Origin: Acetobacter pasteurianus subsp. pasteurianus LMG 1262 = NBRC 106471
Lineage (GTDB): Bacteria > Pseudomonadota > Alphaproteobacteria > Acetobacterales > Acetobacteraceae
Assembly: GCF_000285275.1 (NCBI RefSeq)
Contig: NZ_CADO01000067.1
Coordinates: 173,728-237,727, forward strand
DNA length: 64,000 bases
Direction: 5' to 3'
The notes beneath the pieces were generated by a model. It was not told the DNA's origin. It worked only from the letters and a program-made list of their open reading frames with translations, and searched no databases. Position 1 is the first letter of the stretch. Every line of letters starts with the position of its first letter. Shown piece after piece: positions 39,256-48,353 of this stretch. The translations under genes and the position numbers were made by a program.

Positions 39256-39995
39256 AAGATCAGTCTAGCCCGTGGCGGCTTGAATGCTTTGCAGAACTGG
39301 GCTCCACCTCTGATTTCTGTCTGGAACAGGCACGGCAGGGGGCAGATTCCGGCCTTGCAGTTTTAGCCTATAGGCAAACCCAAGGACGAGGCAGCCGTGG
39401 CCGCCAATGGGTGGATGCCGGGCAAAGTCTTGCTTTATCCGTTCTGCTAGATGCACAACAGGCAGGGCAGGATATGCTGGGGGGGTGGCCGTTTGCCGCC
39501 TCTTTGGCGTTTTACGATGGGTTATTGCGCGCCGTGCCTGCTGTGGCAGGGCATCTCATGATAAAATGGCCGAATGATCTTTTATTGGATGGCCAAAAGG
39601 CAGGCGGTATCCTGATAGAGCGAGAAGGCGGCCGCCTTGTTATAGGCTTTGGTGCCAATCTCACGCAGGTGCCCTCTCAGCAGCAAACAGGACGCTTTGC
39701 CGCTTGCTTGGGCCAGTATGGCGCGGTGCCGCCAGCAAAAGATGTTGCCCAATGTATTCTTTCCAGCCTGACACATTGGTGCGCCGTTTGGCAGCAAAAT
39801 GGCTTTGGTGCATTGCGGCAGGCATGGCTTGAACGGGCGCATCCTGTGGGGACGCCTCTTGTCGTTAGCAGCCGAACTACTTATGAACAGGGAAAATTTG
39901 CGGGTCTGGCCGAGGATGGCCGCCTGCTGCTGGACACGGAAACCGGTATGAAAACGATCACGACAGGAGATATCCTGCTGGAAGAAGGGGTATAA
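39252..39995 (+). CDS. birA: Biotin--[acetyl-CoA-carboxylase] ligase
   Basis: 247 residues, catalytic domain only with no N-terminal DNA-binding domain, so it is not a BirA repressor. The biotinyl-AMP site is GRGSRGRQW, followed by KWPNDLLLDGQKAGGILIE. It attaches biotin to carboxylase carrier proteins. The ATGA overlap with nuoN means it is read from the nuo transcript, an order common in alphaproteobacteria. Confidence 0.96.
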   Translation: MKDQSSPWRLECFAELGSTSDFCLEQARQGADSGLAVLAYRQTQGRGSRGRQWVDAGQSLALSVLLDAQQAGQDMLGGWPFAASLAFYDGLLRAVPAVAGHLMIKWPNDLLLDGQKAGGILIEREGGRLVIGFGANLTQVPSQQQTGRFAACLGQYGAVPPAKDVAQCILSSLTHWCAVWQQNGFGALRQAWLERAHPVGTPLVVSSRTTYEQGKFAGLAEDGRLLLDTETGMKTITTGDILLEEGV

Positions 39996-39998
39996 AGG

Positions 39999-40808
39999 GT
40001 GCTGCTTGTTATTGATGCAGGCAACACCAATGTCGTGTTTGCGGTGCATGATGGTGAAAGATGGCGTGGTGTATGGCGCATTACCATGCAGGCCCAGCGC
40101 ACATCTGATGAATACGCTGTCTGGCTGAATGCGTTGTTGCGCACCCAAGGTATTGTGGCAGATGATATTGACGGTGCGGTTATTGGCACTGTTGTGCCCG
40201 CTGCCTTGTATCATTTACGCACTTTATGCAGGCAGTGGTTTGCTGTTGAGCCGCTTCTTGCATCTGCCCGGCTGGATTGGGGGTTTGCCATCAAGGTGGA
40301 TAACCCGGATGAAGTTGGGGTAGATCGGCTGTTGAATGGTCTGGCTGCACACCATATGTATGGTGGACCACTTACGGTTATAGATTTTGGAACAGCCACA
40401 ACGTTTGATGTTGTGGATAAGGATGGAAGCTACTGCGGTGGTGTTATTGCTCCTGGCATCAATTTGTCGGTTGAAGCGTTGCATCAGGCAGCAGCACGGT
40501 TGCCCCGTATAGGAATAGGGCGGCCAGTAGGAGATTCCGCCATTGGGCGCAACACGGTAACCGCCATGCGGTCTGGCGTGTTTTGGGGTTATGTTGGTTT
40601 GATTGAGGGGATTGTCGAGAGGATCAGAAAGGAGGTTGGCCCCATGAAGGTGCTGGCAACCGGAGGTCTGGCTCCACTCTTCTCAGAAGGTACGTCTGTT
40701 TTTGAACATGTGGATTCAATGCTCACCCTAAATGGGTTGCGTTTGCTGGCGGGGCGAAACCCCCTGCCAAAACTTACAGTGGACCGAGATTATGTTGCAG
40801 AAGGGTAA
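39999..40808 (+). CDS. coaX: Type III pantothenate kinase
   Basis: 269 residues; first step of coenzyme A synthesis. DAGNTN (6-11) is the phosphate-binding loop, and [12 protein letters not shown] and GGVIAPGI complete the ASKHA fold. The start is GTG, 3 bases after birA, with GAAGAAGGGG upstream. Confidence 0.96.
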   Translation: MLLVIDAGNTNVVFAVHDGERWRGVWRITMQAQRTSDEYAVWLNALLRTQGIVADDIDGAVIGTVVPAALYHLRTLCRQWFAVEPLLASARLDWGFAIKVDNPDEVGVDRLLNGLAAHHMYGGPLTVIDFGTATTFDVVDKDGSYCGGVIAPGINLSVEALHQAAARLPRIGIGRPVGDSAIGRNTVTAMRSGVFWGYVGLIEGIVERIRKEVGPMKVLATGGLAPLFSEGTSVFEHVDSMLTLNGLRLLAGRNPLPKLTVDRDYVAEG

Positions 40809-40817
40809 AACACGGAA

Positions 40818-42461
40818 ATGACAGAACAGAACGGCGATCTGGCCTTTCTGCCTTTGGGCGGAACGGGTGAGATTGGCATGAACCTCAACCTTTACCGGTT
40901 GGGAGACACGTGGCTGGCGATAGATTGTGGTATTGGGTTTAGTGGCAACGATACGCCAGAAGCCGAAATTCTGGTGCCAGATCCAAGCTTTATTGTAGAG
41001 CGCAAGGACAAGCTGGCCGGCTTGGTGATTACCCATGCGCATGAAGACCATATTGGTGCTGTGGCCCATGTCTGGCCCATGCTGCAATGCCCTGTATATG
41101 TTACGCCATTTGCAGCGGCTGTTCTGCGCCGCAAACTGGCTGAAGCCCGCATTATGGATGTGCCGATTCACGTCATCCAGCCCGGTGCGCGGTTTGATGT
41201 GGGGCCGTTTGATATTGAATTTGTGCCGGTAACGCATTCTGTGCCAGAGGCGCAGTCCATGGTTCTGCGCACGCCCTCCGGCATTGTGGTGCACACGGGG
41301 GACTGGAAGTTTGACCCGGACCCGTTGGTAGGGCCTGCAACAGATCTGGACAGGCTGGCTGAAATTGGCCGTGAAGGCGTTCTGGCGCTGGTGTGTGACA
41401 GCACCAATGTGATGAAGCCGGGGCCGTCTCGCTCAGAATCCGAAGTGCGCCGCAGCATGACGGAACTGGTGGCAAGCCTTAAGGGCCGCATTGCCGTAAC
41501 GTGCTTTGCTTCCAACGTGGCGCGTGTTGAAACCATCGCCATGGCGGCGCAGGCTGCTGGGCGTACGGTGGTTCTGGTTGGGCGCTCCCTGCGCAATCTG
41601 GATACTGCTGCGCGGGATTGCGGTTATCTGTCTGGCGTTTTGCCGTTCCTGACAGAGCAGGACGTAAATGATGTGCCAGATGACCAGATTCTGCTGATCA
41701 TTACCGGCAGTCAGGGTGAACCTCGTTCTGCTCTATCTCGCATTGCCATGGATACCCACCCCAACATTGCTTTGGGTGAGGGGGATACGGTTATTTATTC
41801 CAGCCGTATGATTCCGGGCAACGAGCGCGCGATTATGGCGGTGCAGGATAACCTTTCACGCCGTGGTGTGCGGGTAATTACGGATCGTGAGCATTTTGTG
41901 CATGTGTCTGGCCACGCAACGGGTGGCGATGTGCAGAAAATGTACGAACTGCTCAAGCCGCAGCATGTTGTGCCGGTGCATGGTGAATGGCGCCATCTGA
42001 CAGCACAGGCTGCATTGGCGCAGGAAATGGGTATTGCTCCTGTTCTGCTGGAAGATGGTGATATCCTGCGTCTTTCTCCGGGCAAGCTGGAAGTGGTGGA
42101 TACAGCACCAACAGGCCGTCTGGCGTTGGACGGTAACCGTCTGCTGCCCATGAACGGAGGGGTGCTGGCTGCGCGCCGCAAGATGCTGTTCAACGGCATG
42201 GTCATCGGCAGCTTTGCAGTGGATGAAGAAGGCTTTGTAATTGGTGAGCCCAAGGTAAGCGCACCGGGCTTGCTTGATCCGGATGATCTGGAAAGCGTGC
42301 GTGTGCGCGAAGAATTCGCCAACGCGCTGGACATTATTCCAGATGAACTGCGTGGGGATGATGTTTCCTTCCGTGAGGCCGCTAAAACGGCTCTGCGTCG
42401 CGCATTGGGGCGTAAGCTGCAAAAGCGCCCGCTGGTGGATGTTCACGTGCTGCGTGTCTGA
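40818..42461 (+). CDS. rnj: Ribonuclease J
   Basis: 547 residues, a metallo-beta-lactamase/beta-CASP nuclease for rRNA maturation and mRNA decay. The zinc motif is HAHEDH (73-78). The beta-CASP part includes TGSQGEPRSALSRIA and the SGHATGGD block, and a C-terminal domain follows. It lies 9 bases after coaX as the last gene of the long nuo-birA-coaX-rnj transcript; a hairpin follows. Confidence 0.96.
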   Translation: MTEQNGDLAFLPLGGTGEIGMNLNLYRLGDTWLAIDCGIGFSGNDTPEAEILVPDPSFIVERKDKLAGLVITHAHEDHIGAVAHVWPMLQCPVYVTPFAAAVLRRKLAEARIMDVPIHVIQPGARFDVGPFDIEFVPVTHSVPEAQSMVLRTPSGIVVHTGDWKFDPDPLVGPATDLDRLAEIGREGVLALVCDSTNVMKPGPSRSESEVRRSMTELVASLKGRIAVTCFASNVARVETIAMAAQAAGRTVVLVGRSLRNLDTAARDCGYLSGVLPFLTEQDVNDVPDDQILLIITGSQGEPRSALSRIAMDTHPNIALGEGDTVIYSSRMIPGNERAIMAVQDNLSRRGVRVITDREHFVHVSGHATGGDVQKMYELLKPQHVVPVHGEWRHLTAQAALAQEMGIAPVLLEDGDILRLSPGKLEVVDTAPTGRLALDGNRLLPMNGGVLAARRKMLFNGMVIGSFAVDEEGFVIGEPKVSAPGLLDPDDLESVRVREEFANALDIIPDELRGDDVSFREAAKTALRRALGRKLQKRPLVDVHVLRV

Positions 42462-42473
42462 TACCTGACAGAA

Positions 42474-42530
42474 GACGGGGTAAGAGAAAATGCCGGTGTC
42501 TCAGGCTTTTCTTTATCCCGTCACTGTTTT
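42474..42530 (+). terminator. Long hairpin after rnj, probable terminator
   Basis: Arms 42474-42494 and 42504-42522 pair over about 18 bp with small bulges (GACGGG..AGAAAA..GCC against GGC TTTTCTTTATCCCGTC). The right arm is T-rich and is followed by ACTGTTTT. Confidence 0.65.
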
Positions 42531-42607
42531 ACAGCAGATAGTGATTGGTTACACCAAAGCGGCTTTCGTTCAGGAAAAGTCGCTTTTTTTACAAGGCTGA
42601 ATGCACC

Positions 42608-43924
42608 ATGCGTCTTTCGCGCAGCTTTCTTCCCACTCTCAAGGAAAATCCGGCAGAAGCCCAGATTGTCTCGCACCGGCTTATGCTGCGGGCGGGGCTT
42701 ATCCGCCAGACGGCATCTGGCATTTATGCGTGGCTGCCAGCGGGCCTGAAAGTGTTGCGCAATATCAGCCAGATCGTGCGGGAAGAGCAGGATCGGGTTG
42801 GGGCGCAGGAAGTGCTGATGCCAACCTTGCAATCAGCCGATTTGTGGAAGCGTTCTGGCCGGTATGATGCCTATGGCCCGGAAATGCTGCGTATTCAGGA
42901 TCGGCACAAGCGTGAATTGCTGTACGGGCCGACCAATGAGGAAATGATTACGGATCTGTTTGGTCAGACCGTAAAATCCTACAAGGATCTGCCGCAGGTT
43001 CTGTATCATATTCAGTGGAAGTTCCGTGATGAAATGCGCCCCCGCTTTGGGGTGATGCGCGGCCGTGAGTTTCTGATGAAAGATGCTTACAGCTTTGATC
43101 TGGACTACGACTCTGCTGTTGCAACCTACCGTCGTATGCTGCTGGCTTACCTGCGTACCTTCCAGCGTTTGGGTGTGCGGGCAGTGCCCATGCGGGCGGA
43201 TACCGGGCCGATTGGTGGTGAGTTGAGCCATGAGTTCCTGATTCTGGCCCCCACTGGAGAAAGTGGCGTGTTTTACGATGCCGCGCTGGAAGAGCAGGAT
43301 TGGCTGGATGAACCGGTTGATACCAACAGCCCCGTAGCGCTGGAAGCTTTCTTCAACCGTGTGACAACGCCTTACGCTGCAACAGATGAAATGCACGATG
43401 AGGCCGGATGGCAGGCTGTGCCAGCAGAACGCCAGCGCGAAGGCCGCGGCGTAGAAGTTGGGCATATCTTCTATTTTGGCGATAAATACACCCGCTCCAT
43501 GGACGTAAGCGTAAGCGGCCCGGACGGAAACCAGCTTTATCCGGAAATGGGGTCTTACGGCATTGGGGTTTCCCGCCTTGCCGGTGCAATTATTGAAGCC
43601 TGCCACGATGATAACGGCATTATCTGGCCGGATGCCGTTGCACCCTTCCGTGCAGTTATTCTGAACCTGAAAAACGGTGATGAACTGTGCGATGCCATTT
43701 GCGAGCGCATCTACAGCACGAACGAAGAAGCCTTCCTGTATGATGATCGTGCAGAACGCGCTGGCGTAAAGTTTGCAGATGCAGACCTTATGGGCCATCC
43801 GTGGCAGATTGTTGTAGGCCCACGTGGTGCCAAGGAAGGCAAGGTGGAACTAAAGCGCCGTGCCACCGGTGAACGCCATGAGGTGAGCGTGGATGACGCG
43901 CTGGCTCTGGTTCTGGCAGGCTGA
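42608..43924 (+). CDS. proS: Prolyl-tRNA synthetase, short alphaproteobacterial type
   Basis: 438 residues; no insertion editing domain, as is usual in alphaproteobacteria (E. coli ProS is 572). Class II motif 2 lies in [19 protein letters not shown], motif 3 is GSYGIGVSR, and the C-terminal anticodon domain ends [10 protein letters not shown]. The ATG at 42608 is chosen because [20 protein letters not shown] is the standard start; no strong ribosome site is seen. Confidence 0.96.
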   Translation: MRLSRSFLPTLKENPAEAQIVSHRLMLRAGLIRQTASGIYAWLPAGLKVLRNISQIVREEQDRVGAQEVLMPTLQSADLWKRSGRYDAYGPEMLRIQDRHKRELLYGPTNEEMITDLFGQTVKSYKDLPQVLYHIQWKFRDEMRPRFGVMRGREFLMKDAYSFDLDYDSAVATYRRMLLAYLRTFQRLGVRAVPMRADTGPIGGELSHEFLILAPTGESGVFYDAALEEQDWLDEPVDTNSPVALEAFFNRVTTPYAATDEMHDEAGWQAVPAERQREGRGVEVGHIFYFGDKYTRSMDVSVSGPDGNQLYPEMGSYGIGVSRLAGAIIEACHDDNGIIWPDAVAPFRAVILNLKNGDELCDAICERIYSTNEEAFLYDDRAERAGVKFADADLMGHPWQIVVGPRGAKEGKVELKRRATGERHEVSVDDALALVLAG

Positions 43925-43929
43925 TAAGC

Positions 43930-45177
43930 ATGTTCGGACCCTTTGAGCGGGCGGTGGCGGGCCGTTACCTCCGTGCGCGGCGAGGGGAACGGTTTGTATC
44001 AGTTATTGCCATTTTCTCGCTGGTTGGCATTGCCCTTGGTGTAGCAACGCTAATTATCGTTATGGCCGTGATGAACGGCTTTCAGGCCGACCTTATGGGC
44101 CGCATTCTGGGGTTGAATGGGGACCTGACCATTTATGGGCAGGGCCGCACAATCTCCCAGTATGAAGATGTCACGCGTAAGGTTCGGTCTGTTCCGGGTG
44201 TGGTCAGCGCCACACCTTTGGTGGAAGGGCAGGTGCTGCTCAGCGCCGGGGCCTATAATTCTGGCGGCATGGTGCATGGTCTGACACCTCAGGGGCTGAA
44301 AGACCTTAAAGCCGTCAGTTCTTCCATTATTGCGGGATCTCTGGATGATTTTGGCCCGGATGATTCCATCGTTGTCGGCGTTACAATGGCGGAACGGGCA
44401 GGGTTGGGCATTGGCTCAGGCCTTACCCTTGTTTCACCCGATGGCGCTGCCACGGCATTTGGTACCGTGCCACGTGTGCGCAGGTACCGCGTGGTGGCCA
44501 TTTTTGATGCCGGGGTGAACGACTACAACTCTAGCGTTGTGTTTTTGCCCATGCACGCAGCGCAAATTTACTTTCAGATGCCCAACAAGGCCACGCAGAT
44601 TCAGGTCATGACCAAGGATGCAGAGCATGTGCGCCCTGTTACCCTTGCCATTGAAAATGCGGTGGGAGATCCGGGCCTGCGTGTATTGGATTGGACCAAC
44701 GCCAACAACGCTCTGTTCGGCGCCGTGCAGGTGGAACAGAATGTGATGTTCCTTATCCTCACACTTATCATCCTTGTGGCGGCTTTTAACGTTATTTCCT
44801 CCCTCATCATGATGGTGAAGGATAAAACCGCCGATATTGCCGTGCTGCGCACCATAGGGGCCAGCCGAGGCGCCATCATGCGCATTTTTCTAATGTGCGG
44901 CGCTTTTGTAGGCGTAACGGGCACTGTGGCAGGCACAGCACTCGGCGTTGTATTCTGCATGAATATCGAGCGTATCCGTCAGCTTCTGCAAAAACTGACT
45001 GGCACAAACCTGTTCAACCCAGAAGTTTATTATCTGGAGCACCTGCCAGCAAAGCTGGTGTGGGGGCAGGTGGCCGAAGTTATTGTCATGGCGCTGGGGC
45101 TTTCCCTGCTGGCAACGCTTTACCCTTCTTGGCGTGCAGCCAAAACAGACCCGGTGGAGGCTTTGCGGCATGAATAA
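43930..45177 (+). CDS. lolC: Lipoprotein-releasing ABC transporter permease LolC/LolE-type
   Basis: 415 residues: an N-terminal membrane helix (about 20-45), a large periplasmic domain, and three C-terminal helices in the FtsX/MacB arrangement. The segment RRGERFVSVIAIFSLVGIAL is typical. With LolD it extracts lipoproteins from the inner membrane for LolA. A single permease gene is present, as in alphaproteobacteria, which use one LolC/E-type subunit. It overlaps lolD by 8 bases. Confidence 0.95.
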   Translation: MFGPFERAVAGRYLRARRGERFVSVIAIFSLVGIALGVATLIIVMAVMNGFQADLMGRILGLNGDLTIYGQGRTISQYEDVTRKVRSVPGVVSATPLVEGQVLLSAGAYNSGGMVHGLTPQGLKDLKAVSSSIIAGSLDDFGPDDSIVVGVTMAERAGLGIGSGLTLVSPDGAATAFGTVPRVRRYRVVAIFDAGVNDYNSSVVFLPMHAAQIYFQMPNKATQIQVMTKDAEHVRPVTLAIENAVGDPGLRVLDWTNANNALFGAVQVEQNVMFLILTLIILVAAFNVISSLIMMVKDKTADIAVLRTIGASRGAIMRIFLMCGAFVGVTGTVAGTALGVVFCMNIERIRQLLQKLTGTNLFNPEVYYLEHLPAKLVWGQVAEVIVMALGLSLLATLYPSWRAAKTDPVEALRHE

Positions 45178-45892
45178 TCAGTTGGTTTTAAGCCTGAAGC
45201 ATGTTCGCAAGGCTTATCGCAGCGGGGATGAGGGTGTTCTGCCGGTTTTGCAGGATATCAATTTTTCCTTGCATGCCGGAGAAATTGTAGGTCTGGTTGC
45301 GCCATCTGGCACGGGTAAATCAACCTTGTTGCATCTGGCTGGCTTGCTGGATACGCCAGATGCAGGCGAGATTGTTATTGCAGGCCAAGTTACCACAGGC
45401 ATGGCAGATGCCGGACGCACAGCTATGCGGCGAGACCAGATAGGATTTGTTTATCAGTTTCATCATCTTCTAGGTGAATTTACGGCCAAGGAAAACGTGG
45501 TGCTCCCGCAGATGATTGCGGGCATAGGCAAGGCACAGGCACGCCGTAAAGCCGAGGAGCTTTTACGCATGTTTGGCTTGGCACACCGTGTAAACCATTT
45601 GCCGGGCAAGCTTTCAGGCGGTGAGCAGCAGCGTGTTGCCATTGCACGTGCCCTAGCAAATGATCCGGCTCTTTTGCTGGCGGATGAACCTACCGGCAAC
45701 TTGGATGTGCATACGGCAGATAGCGTATTTTCTCAGTTGCTTGATGTTGTGCGTCAGAAAGGGCTAGCGGTTTTGGTGGCAACCCATAACCGCGAATTGC
45801 TGCCCAGGATGGATAGGGTTGTGACCATGCAGGAAGGCAGGCTGGTTCCTGCCGATTTTAACGGCGATCCACTGCCTGCCTCTGCGGGTTAA
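45170..45892 (+). CDS. lolD: Lipoprotein-releasing ABC transporter ATPase LolD
   Basis: 240 residues. Walker [10 protein letters not shown] (44-52), the LolD-typical [15 protein letters not shown], signature LSGGEQQR, Walker [13 protein letters not shown]. The start at 45170 lies inside the lolC end; longer in-frame starts lack this family's N-terminus. It converges on the glutathione peroxidase gene with a 3-base gap and no terminator between. Confidence 0.96.
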   Translation: MNNQLVLSLKHVRKAYRSGDEGVLPVLQDINFSLHAGEIVGLVAPSGTGKSTLLHLAGLLDTPDAGEIVIAGQVTTGMADAGRTAMRRDQIGFVYQFHHLLGEFTAKENVVLPQMIAGIGKAQARRKAEELLRMFGLAHRVNHLPGKLSGGEQQRVAIARALANDPALLLADEPTGNLDVHTADSVFSQLLDVVRQKGLAVLVATHNRELLPRMDRVVTMQEGRLVPADFNGDPLPASAG

Positions 45893-45895
45893 TTT

Positions 45896-46384
45896 TTACG
45901 ATTTGAGAGCATTTTTCACAGCATGCCTGACACGCCCGGATGTAGGCGGCGTTAGGCAGCTGAACCATGCAACTGGCATACCCTGACGGTTGGTGAGATA
46001 CTTAAAGAAGTTCCACCGTGGCCGTGCCAGAAAACCAAGCTCACTATCCAGCCATTTAAAGAGCGGAATAGCATCTGGCCCTTTTACAGGGCTGCGTGCC
46101 GCCATAGGGAAGGTAACCCCGTAATTGATCTGGCAGAAGGAGGAAATCTCTTCCGAAGTGCCGGGTTCCTGCTGACCAAAATCATTGCTTGGCACCCCCA
46201 CAACAACCAGCCCGGCTTTTTGGAACTGTGTCCACAAAGCCTGCAAGCCTTCATATTGCGGGGTAAATCCGCATTTAGATGCGGTGTTCACCACCAGAAC
46301 AGGTTTCCCCCGATAAGCGCTCAGATCAAGGGTGCTTCCATTTAGGGCGGGGAGTTTAAAATCATATATACAGGTCAAGTTCAT
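45896..46384 (-). CDS. Glutathione peroxidase-family thiol peroxidase
   Basis: 162 residues. Peroxidatic C38 in NTASKCGFTPQY, Q71 in FGQQEP, W124 and N125 in RWNFFKYL form the family tetrad. C84 (SSFCQINYGV) may act as resolving cysteine, as in thioredoxin-dependent GPx. There is no selenocysteine. It reduces peroxides in the cytoplasm; no signal peptide is seen. It is divergent from the IclR gene. Confidence 0.93.
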   Translation of the reverse strand: MNLTCIYDFKLPALNGSTLDLSAYRGKPVLVVNTASKCGFTPQYEGLQALWTQFQKAGLVVVGVPSNDFGQQEPGTSEEISSFCQINYGVTFPMAARSPVKGPDAIPLFKWLDSELGFLARPRWNFFKYLTNRQGMPVAWFSCLTPPTSGRVRHAVKNALKS

Positions 46385-46481
46385 GCCCTTTTACTGCTAT
46401 GGTGCAGGAAAGGCTTTATCTGTAGCGCAGGACGGAAAAGGGAGCGAGATTTTGGTGCATTTATTTACGGCATAATGCCGA

Positions 46482-46545
46482 AGAAGAGTGGAAGCCTGCT
46501 GCCCGTTTTCGGGTTCTTGTTTCTCAGGCTTCCACTATGTCTTCT
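46482..46545. other. Large structured inverted repeat in the gpx / iclR intergenic region
   Basis: Perfect 12-bp arms AGTGGAAGCCTG (46487-46498) and CAGGCTTCCACT (46525-46536), extendable outward by AGAAG / CTTCT across a 4-base bulge. The 26-base interior holds its own hairpin CCCG-TTTT-CGGG. A 13-base palindrome CGGCATAATGCCG lies just upstream (46468-46480). No T run follows, and the role is unknown. Confidence 0.6.
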
Positions 46546-46574
46546 GCGCGGCAAGATCGGTTCTGATTTTTGTT

Positions 46575-46590
46575 GTTCATTATATTGAAC
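46575..46590. promoter_or_regulatory. Candidate IclR-family operator
   Basis: Palindrome GTTCA-TTATAT-TGAAC, 67 bases before the IclR-type regulator start. The GTTC...GAAC form resembles operators of IclR-family proteins such as PcaU/PobR, suggesting autoregulation. Confidence 0.4.
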
Positions 46591-46656
46591 TCGATCCCGT
46601 ATTTGGAATAATGAAGAGATCGGACCTCTCTGTCAACAAGGAAAATAAGAAAAAGT

Positions 46657-47454
46657 ATGTCCAAATCGCAGGACACGGTTCCCGCATTGCGGCGGGCCGT
46701 TCGTATTCTTGATATGGTGAAGGCTTCCAGCAGGCCGCCCTTGGCCGCAGATGTGGCGCGCCAGCTCGATTTGCCACGCAGCACGGTGCATGGCCTGCTG
46801 GCTGTTATGGTGGAATTGGGGCTGCTGGAGAAAAACGCATCTCAGGGCTACAGGCTGGGCACACGCCTGTTGGACTGGGCCGGAGACGTGACGGAAAAGC
46901 GCGATCTGGTAACGGAATTCTACCATGTGTTGGAGAATCGTGACGATCTGGATGCGTTTACGGTAACGCTGACCATGCTGGAGGGGGCAGAGGTTGTTTA
47001 CGTGGCCTGCCGCAATAGCGCTACAGTGCTTGGGGCCTCTTTTAGGGTGGGTATGCGCTTGCCTGCCATATTTACGGCCACAGGTAATGCCATGCTGGCC
47101 GGTATGGATGATACGTCTTTCAGAGAATGGCTGGCTCTTAACCCTGTTTCCACATGGTCAGAACCGCTTACGCCAAACGGTATCTGCTCTGTGACGACAT
47201 TGGTGCGTGAAATCGCAGAAATTCGTGACAGAGGATACGCGGTGGATGATGAGCAGGTGCATGAAGGGCTATGGTGCTTTGCTGCCTCTGTAAGAGATCA
47301 TTCTGGGCAGACCGTAGCCGGTATTGGCATTAGCCTGCCTCAAACAGAATTAAGCCGTTTCACGGTTGCGCAATTGGGCAATATGGCTGCGGGGTTGGCG
47401 CAGGCTGTTTCTATCCGTTTGGGTTATCGTGGGGAACGGCAGGATTTTTCCTGA
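46657..47454 (+). CDS. IclR-family transcriptional regulator
   Basis: 265 residues. An N-terminal winged helix (about 8-70) has PLAADVARQLDLPRSTVHGL as its helix-turn-helix. The C-terminal effector domain has the family pattern RVGMRLPAIFTATGNAMLAG and ends in the GIGISLPQTELS region. The ligand is unknown. AGGAAAATAAGAAAAAGT precedes the start. The DUF3108 gene follows after 21 bases and may be co-transcribed; the peroxidase gene is divergent and could be a target. Confidence 0.93.
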   Translation: MSKSQDTVPALRRAVRILDMVKASSRPPLAADVARQLDLPRSTVHGLLAVMVELGLLEKNASQGYRLGTRLLDWAGDVTEKRDLVTEFYHVLENRDDLDAFTVTLTMLEGAEVVYVACRNSATVLGASFRVGMRLPAIFTATGNAMLAGMDDTSFREWLALNPVSTWSEPLTPNGICSVTTLVREIAEIRDRGYAVDDEQVHEGLWCFAASVRDHSGQTVAGIGISLPQTELSRFTVAQLGNMAAGLAQAVSIRLGYRGERQDFS

Positions 47455-47475
47455 TGATTCCAAAGGGACTTTCTA

Positions 47476-48309
47476 ATGTCTTTTTTGCATCTGTTATTTA
47501 AGCATCGTTTTGCCAAAGCCAGTGCCGTAGGTCTGTTGCTTGGGGTCGGAGAGGTGCTGGTAACGCCATTTGCTGGCGCGGTTTCTGCCCCGCAAACAGT
47601 GGTGCGCTATTTTGTGTACGCGCATGGCCTGCATGTTATGACCATTAACAGTGCTTATCGCCTCAGCGGAAACCAATATAGCGTAGCCGCCCAAAGCAAA
47701 ACGGGCGGATTGTTCCAGCTTTTCATGAAAACTAATATCAACCTGCGTGCGCAGGGCCATTTTTACGATAGCGGCATGCCCGAGCCAGAAAGCTATGAAA
47801 GCGCAGGTTGGTCTCGCGGTAAAAACAGGCATCTATCCATTGCCTATAAACAGGACATGCCGGATGTGCAGGCAATGGAGCCTGTAGAAACCGATCGTGA
47901 ACAGATTTTGCCAGATGAGCGCAAAGGCGCGGTAGATAATGTGGCTATCCTCATGGCACTTTTGCACAAGGTGCAGGAGGGGCAGGGCTGCGGCAATGGT
48001 GCGGTTAAGGTGTTTGATGGTGTGCGCTTAAGCACGTTGCAGGTGCAAACAGAAGGCGTTCAGCCTTTGCCAGATGGCGCATCAAAAGATTGGGGAGAAG
48101 ATGGCCTGCGCTGCAATTTTGTGGCGCAGCAGATCAAGGGCTTCAAACTGTCCAGCGCAGATCGCAAAGCCAGAAAGCCGCAACAGGGGCGTGTGTGGTT
48201 TGAGAACATTCCCCAGATCGGCATGGTGGCAACCAGAATAGAGGTAGATAGCCCCAAAATGGGCCACATTATGGTGGAGCTGGAAGGAAAACCCCAGCAG
48301 CAGCCATAA
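47476..48309 (+). CDS. DUF3108 family exported protein
   Basis: 277 residues. A hydrophobic stretch with upstream basic residues (HRFAKASAVGLLLGVGEVLV, followed by FAGAVSA) looks like a signal peptide cleaved near residue 36. The remainder is a beta-rich DUF3108 domain (VVRYFVYAHGLHVMTINSAY at its start). DUF3108 proteins are periplasmic with unknown biochemical function. A strong terminator follows. Confidence 0.8.
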   Translation: MSFLHLLFKHRFAKASAVGLLLGVGEVLVTPFAGAVSAPQTVVRYFVYAHGLHVMTINSAYRLSGNQYSVAAQSKTGGLFQLFMKTNINLRAQGHFYDSGMPEPESYESAGWSRGKNRHLSIAYKQDMPDVQAMEPVETDREQILPDERKGAVDNVAILMALLHKVQEGQGCGNGAVKVFDGVRLSTLQVQTEGVQPLPDGASKDWGEDGLRCNFVAQQIKGFKLSSADRKARKPQQGRVWFENIPQIGMVATRIEVDSPKMGHIMVELEGKPQQQP

Positions 48310-48314
48310 GCAGT

Positions 48315-48349
48315 AAAAAGCCCCTATCCGTGCAGATAGGGGCTTTTTT
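48315..48349. terminator. Bidirectional terminator between the DUF3108 gene and glmS
   Basis: Stem AAAAAGCCCCTATC / GATAGGGGCTTTTT with loop CGTGCA, T run on the plus strand and an A run that gives a T run on the minus strand. It serves both convergent genes. Confidence 0.93.
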
Positions 48350-48353
48350 GTAT

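Noticed and set aside
42462..42607. T-box or other riboswitch before proS
   Set aside because: Only one long hairpin is seen. There is no T-box consensus, and the structure fits termination of the upstream transcript.
42833..43798. 321-residue minus-strand ORF opposite proS
   Set aside because: Shadow of proS with no recognisable domain or start signals.
46487..46536. Terminal inverted repeats of a mini-transposon
   Set aside because: The arms are only 26 bases apart, no target-site duplication is visible, and there is no transposase-like content.
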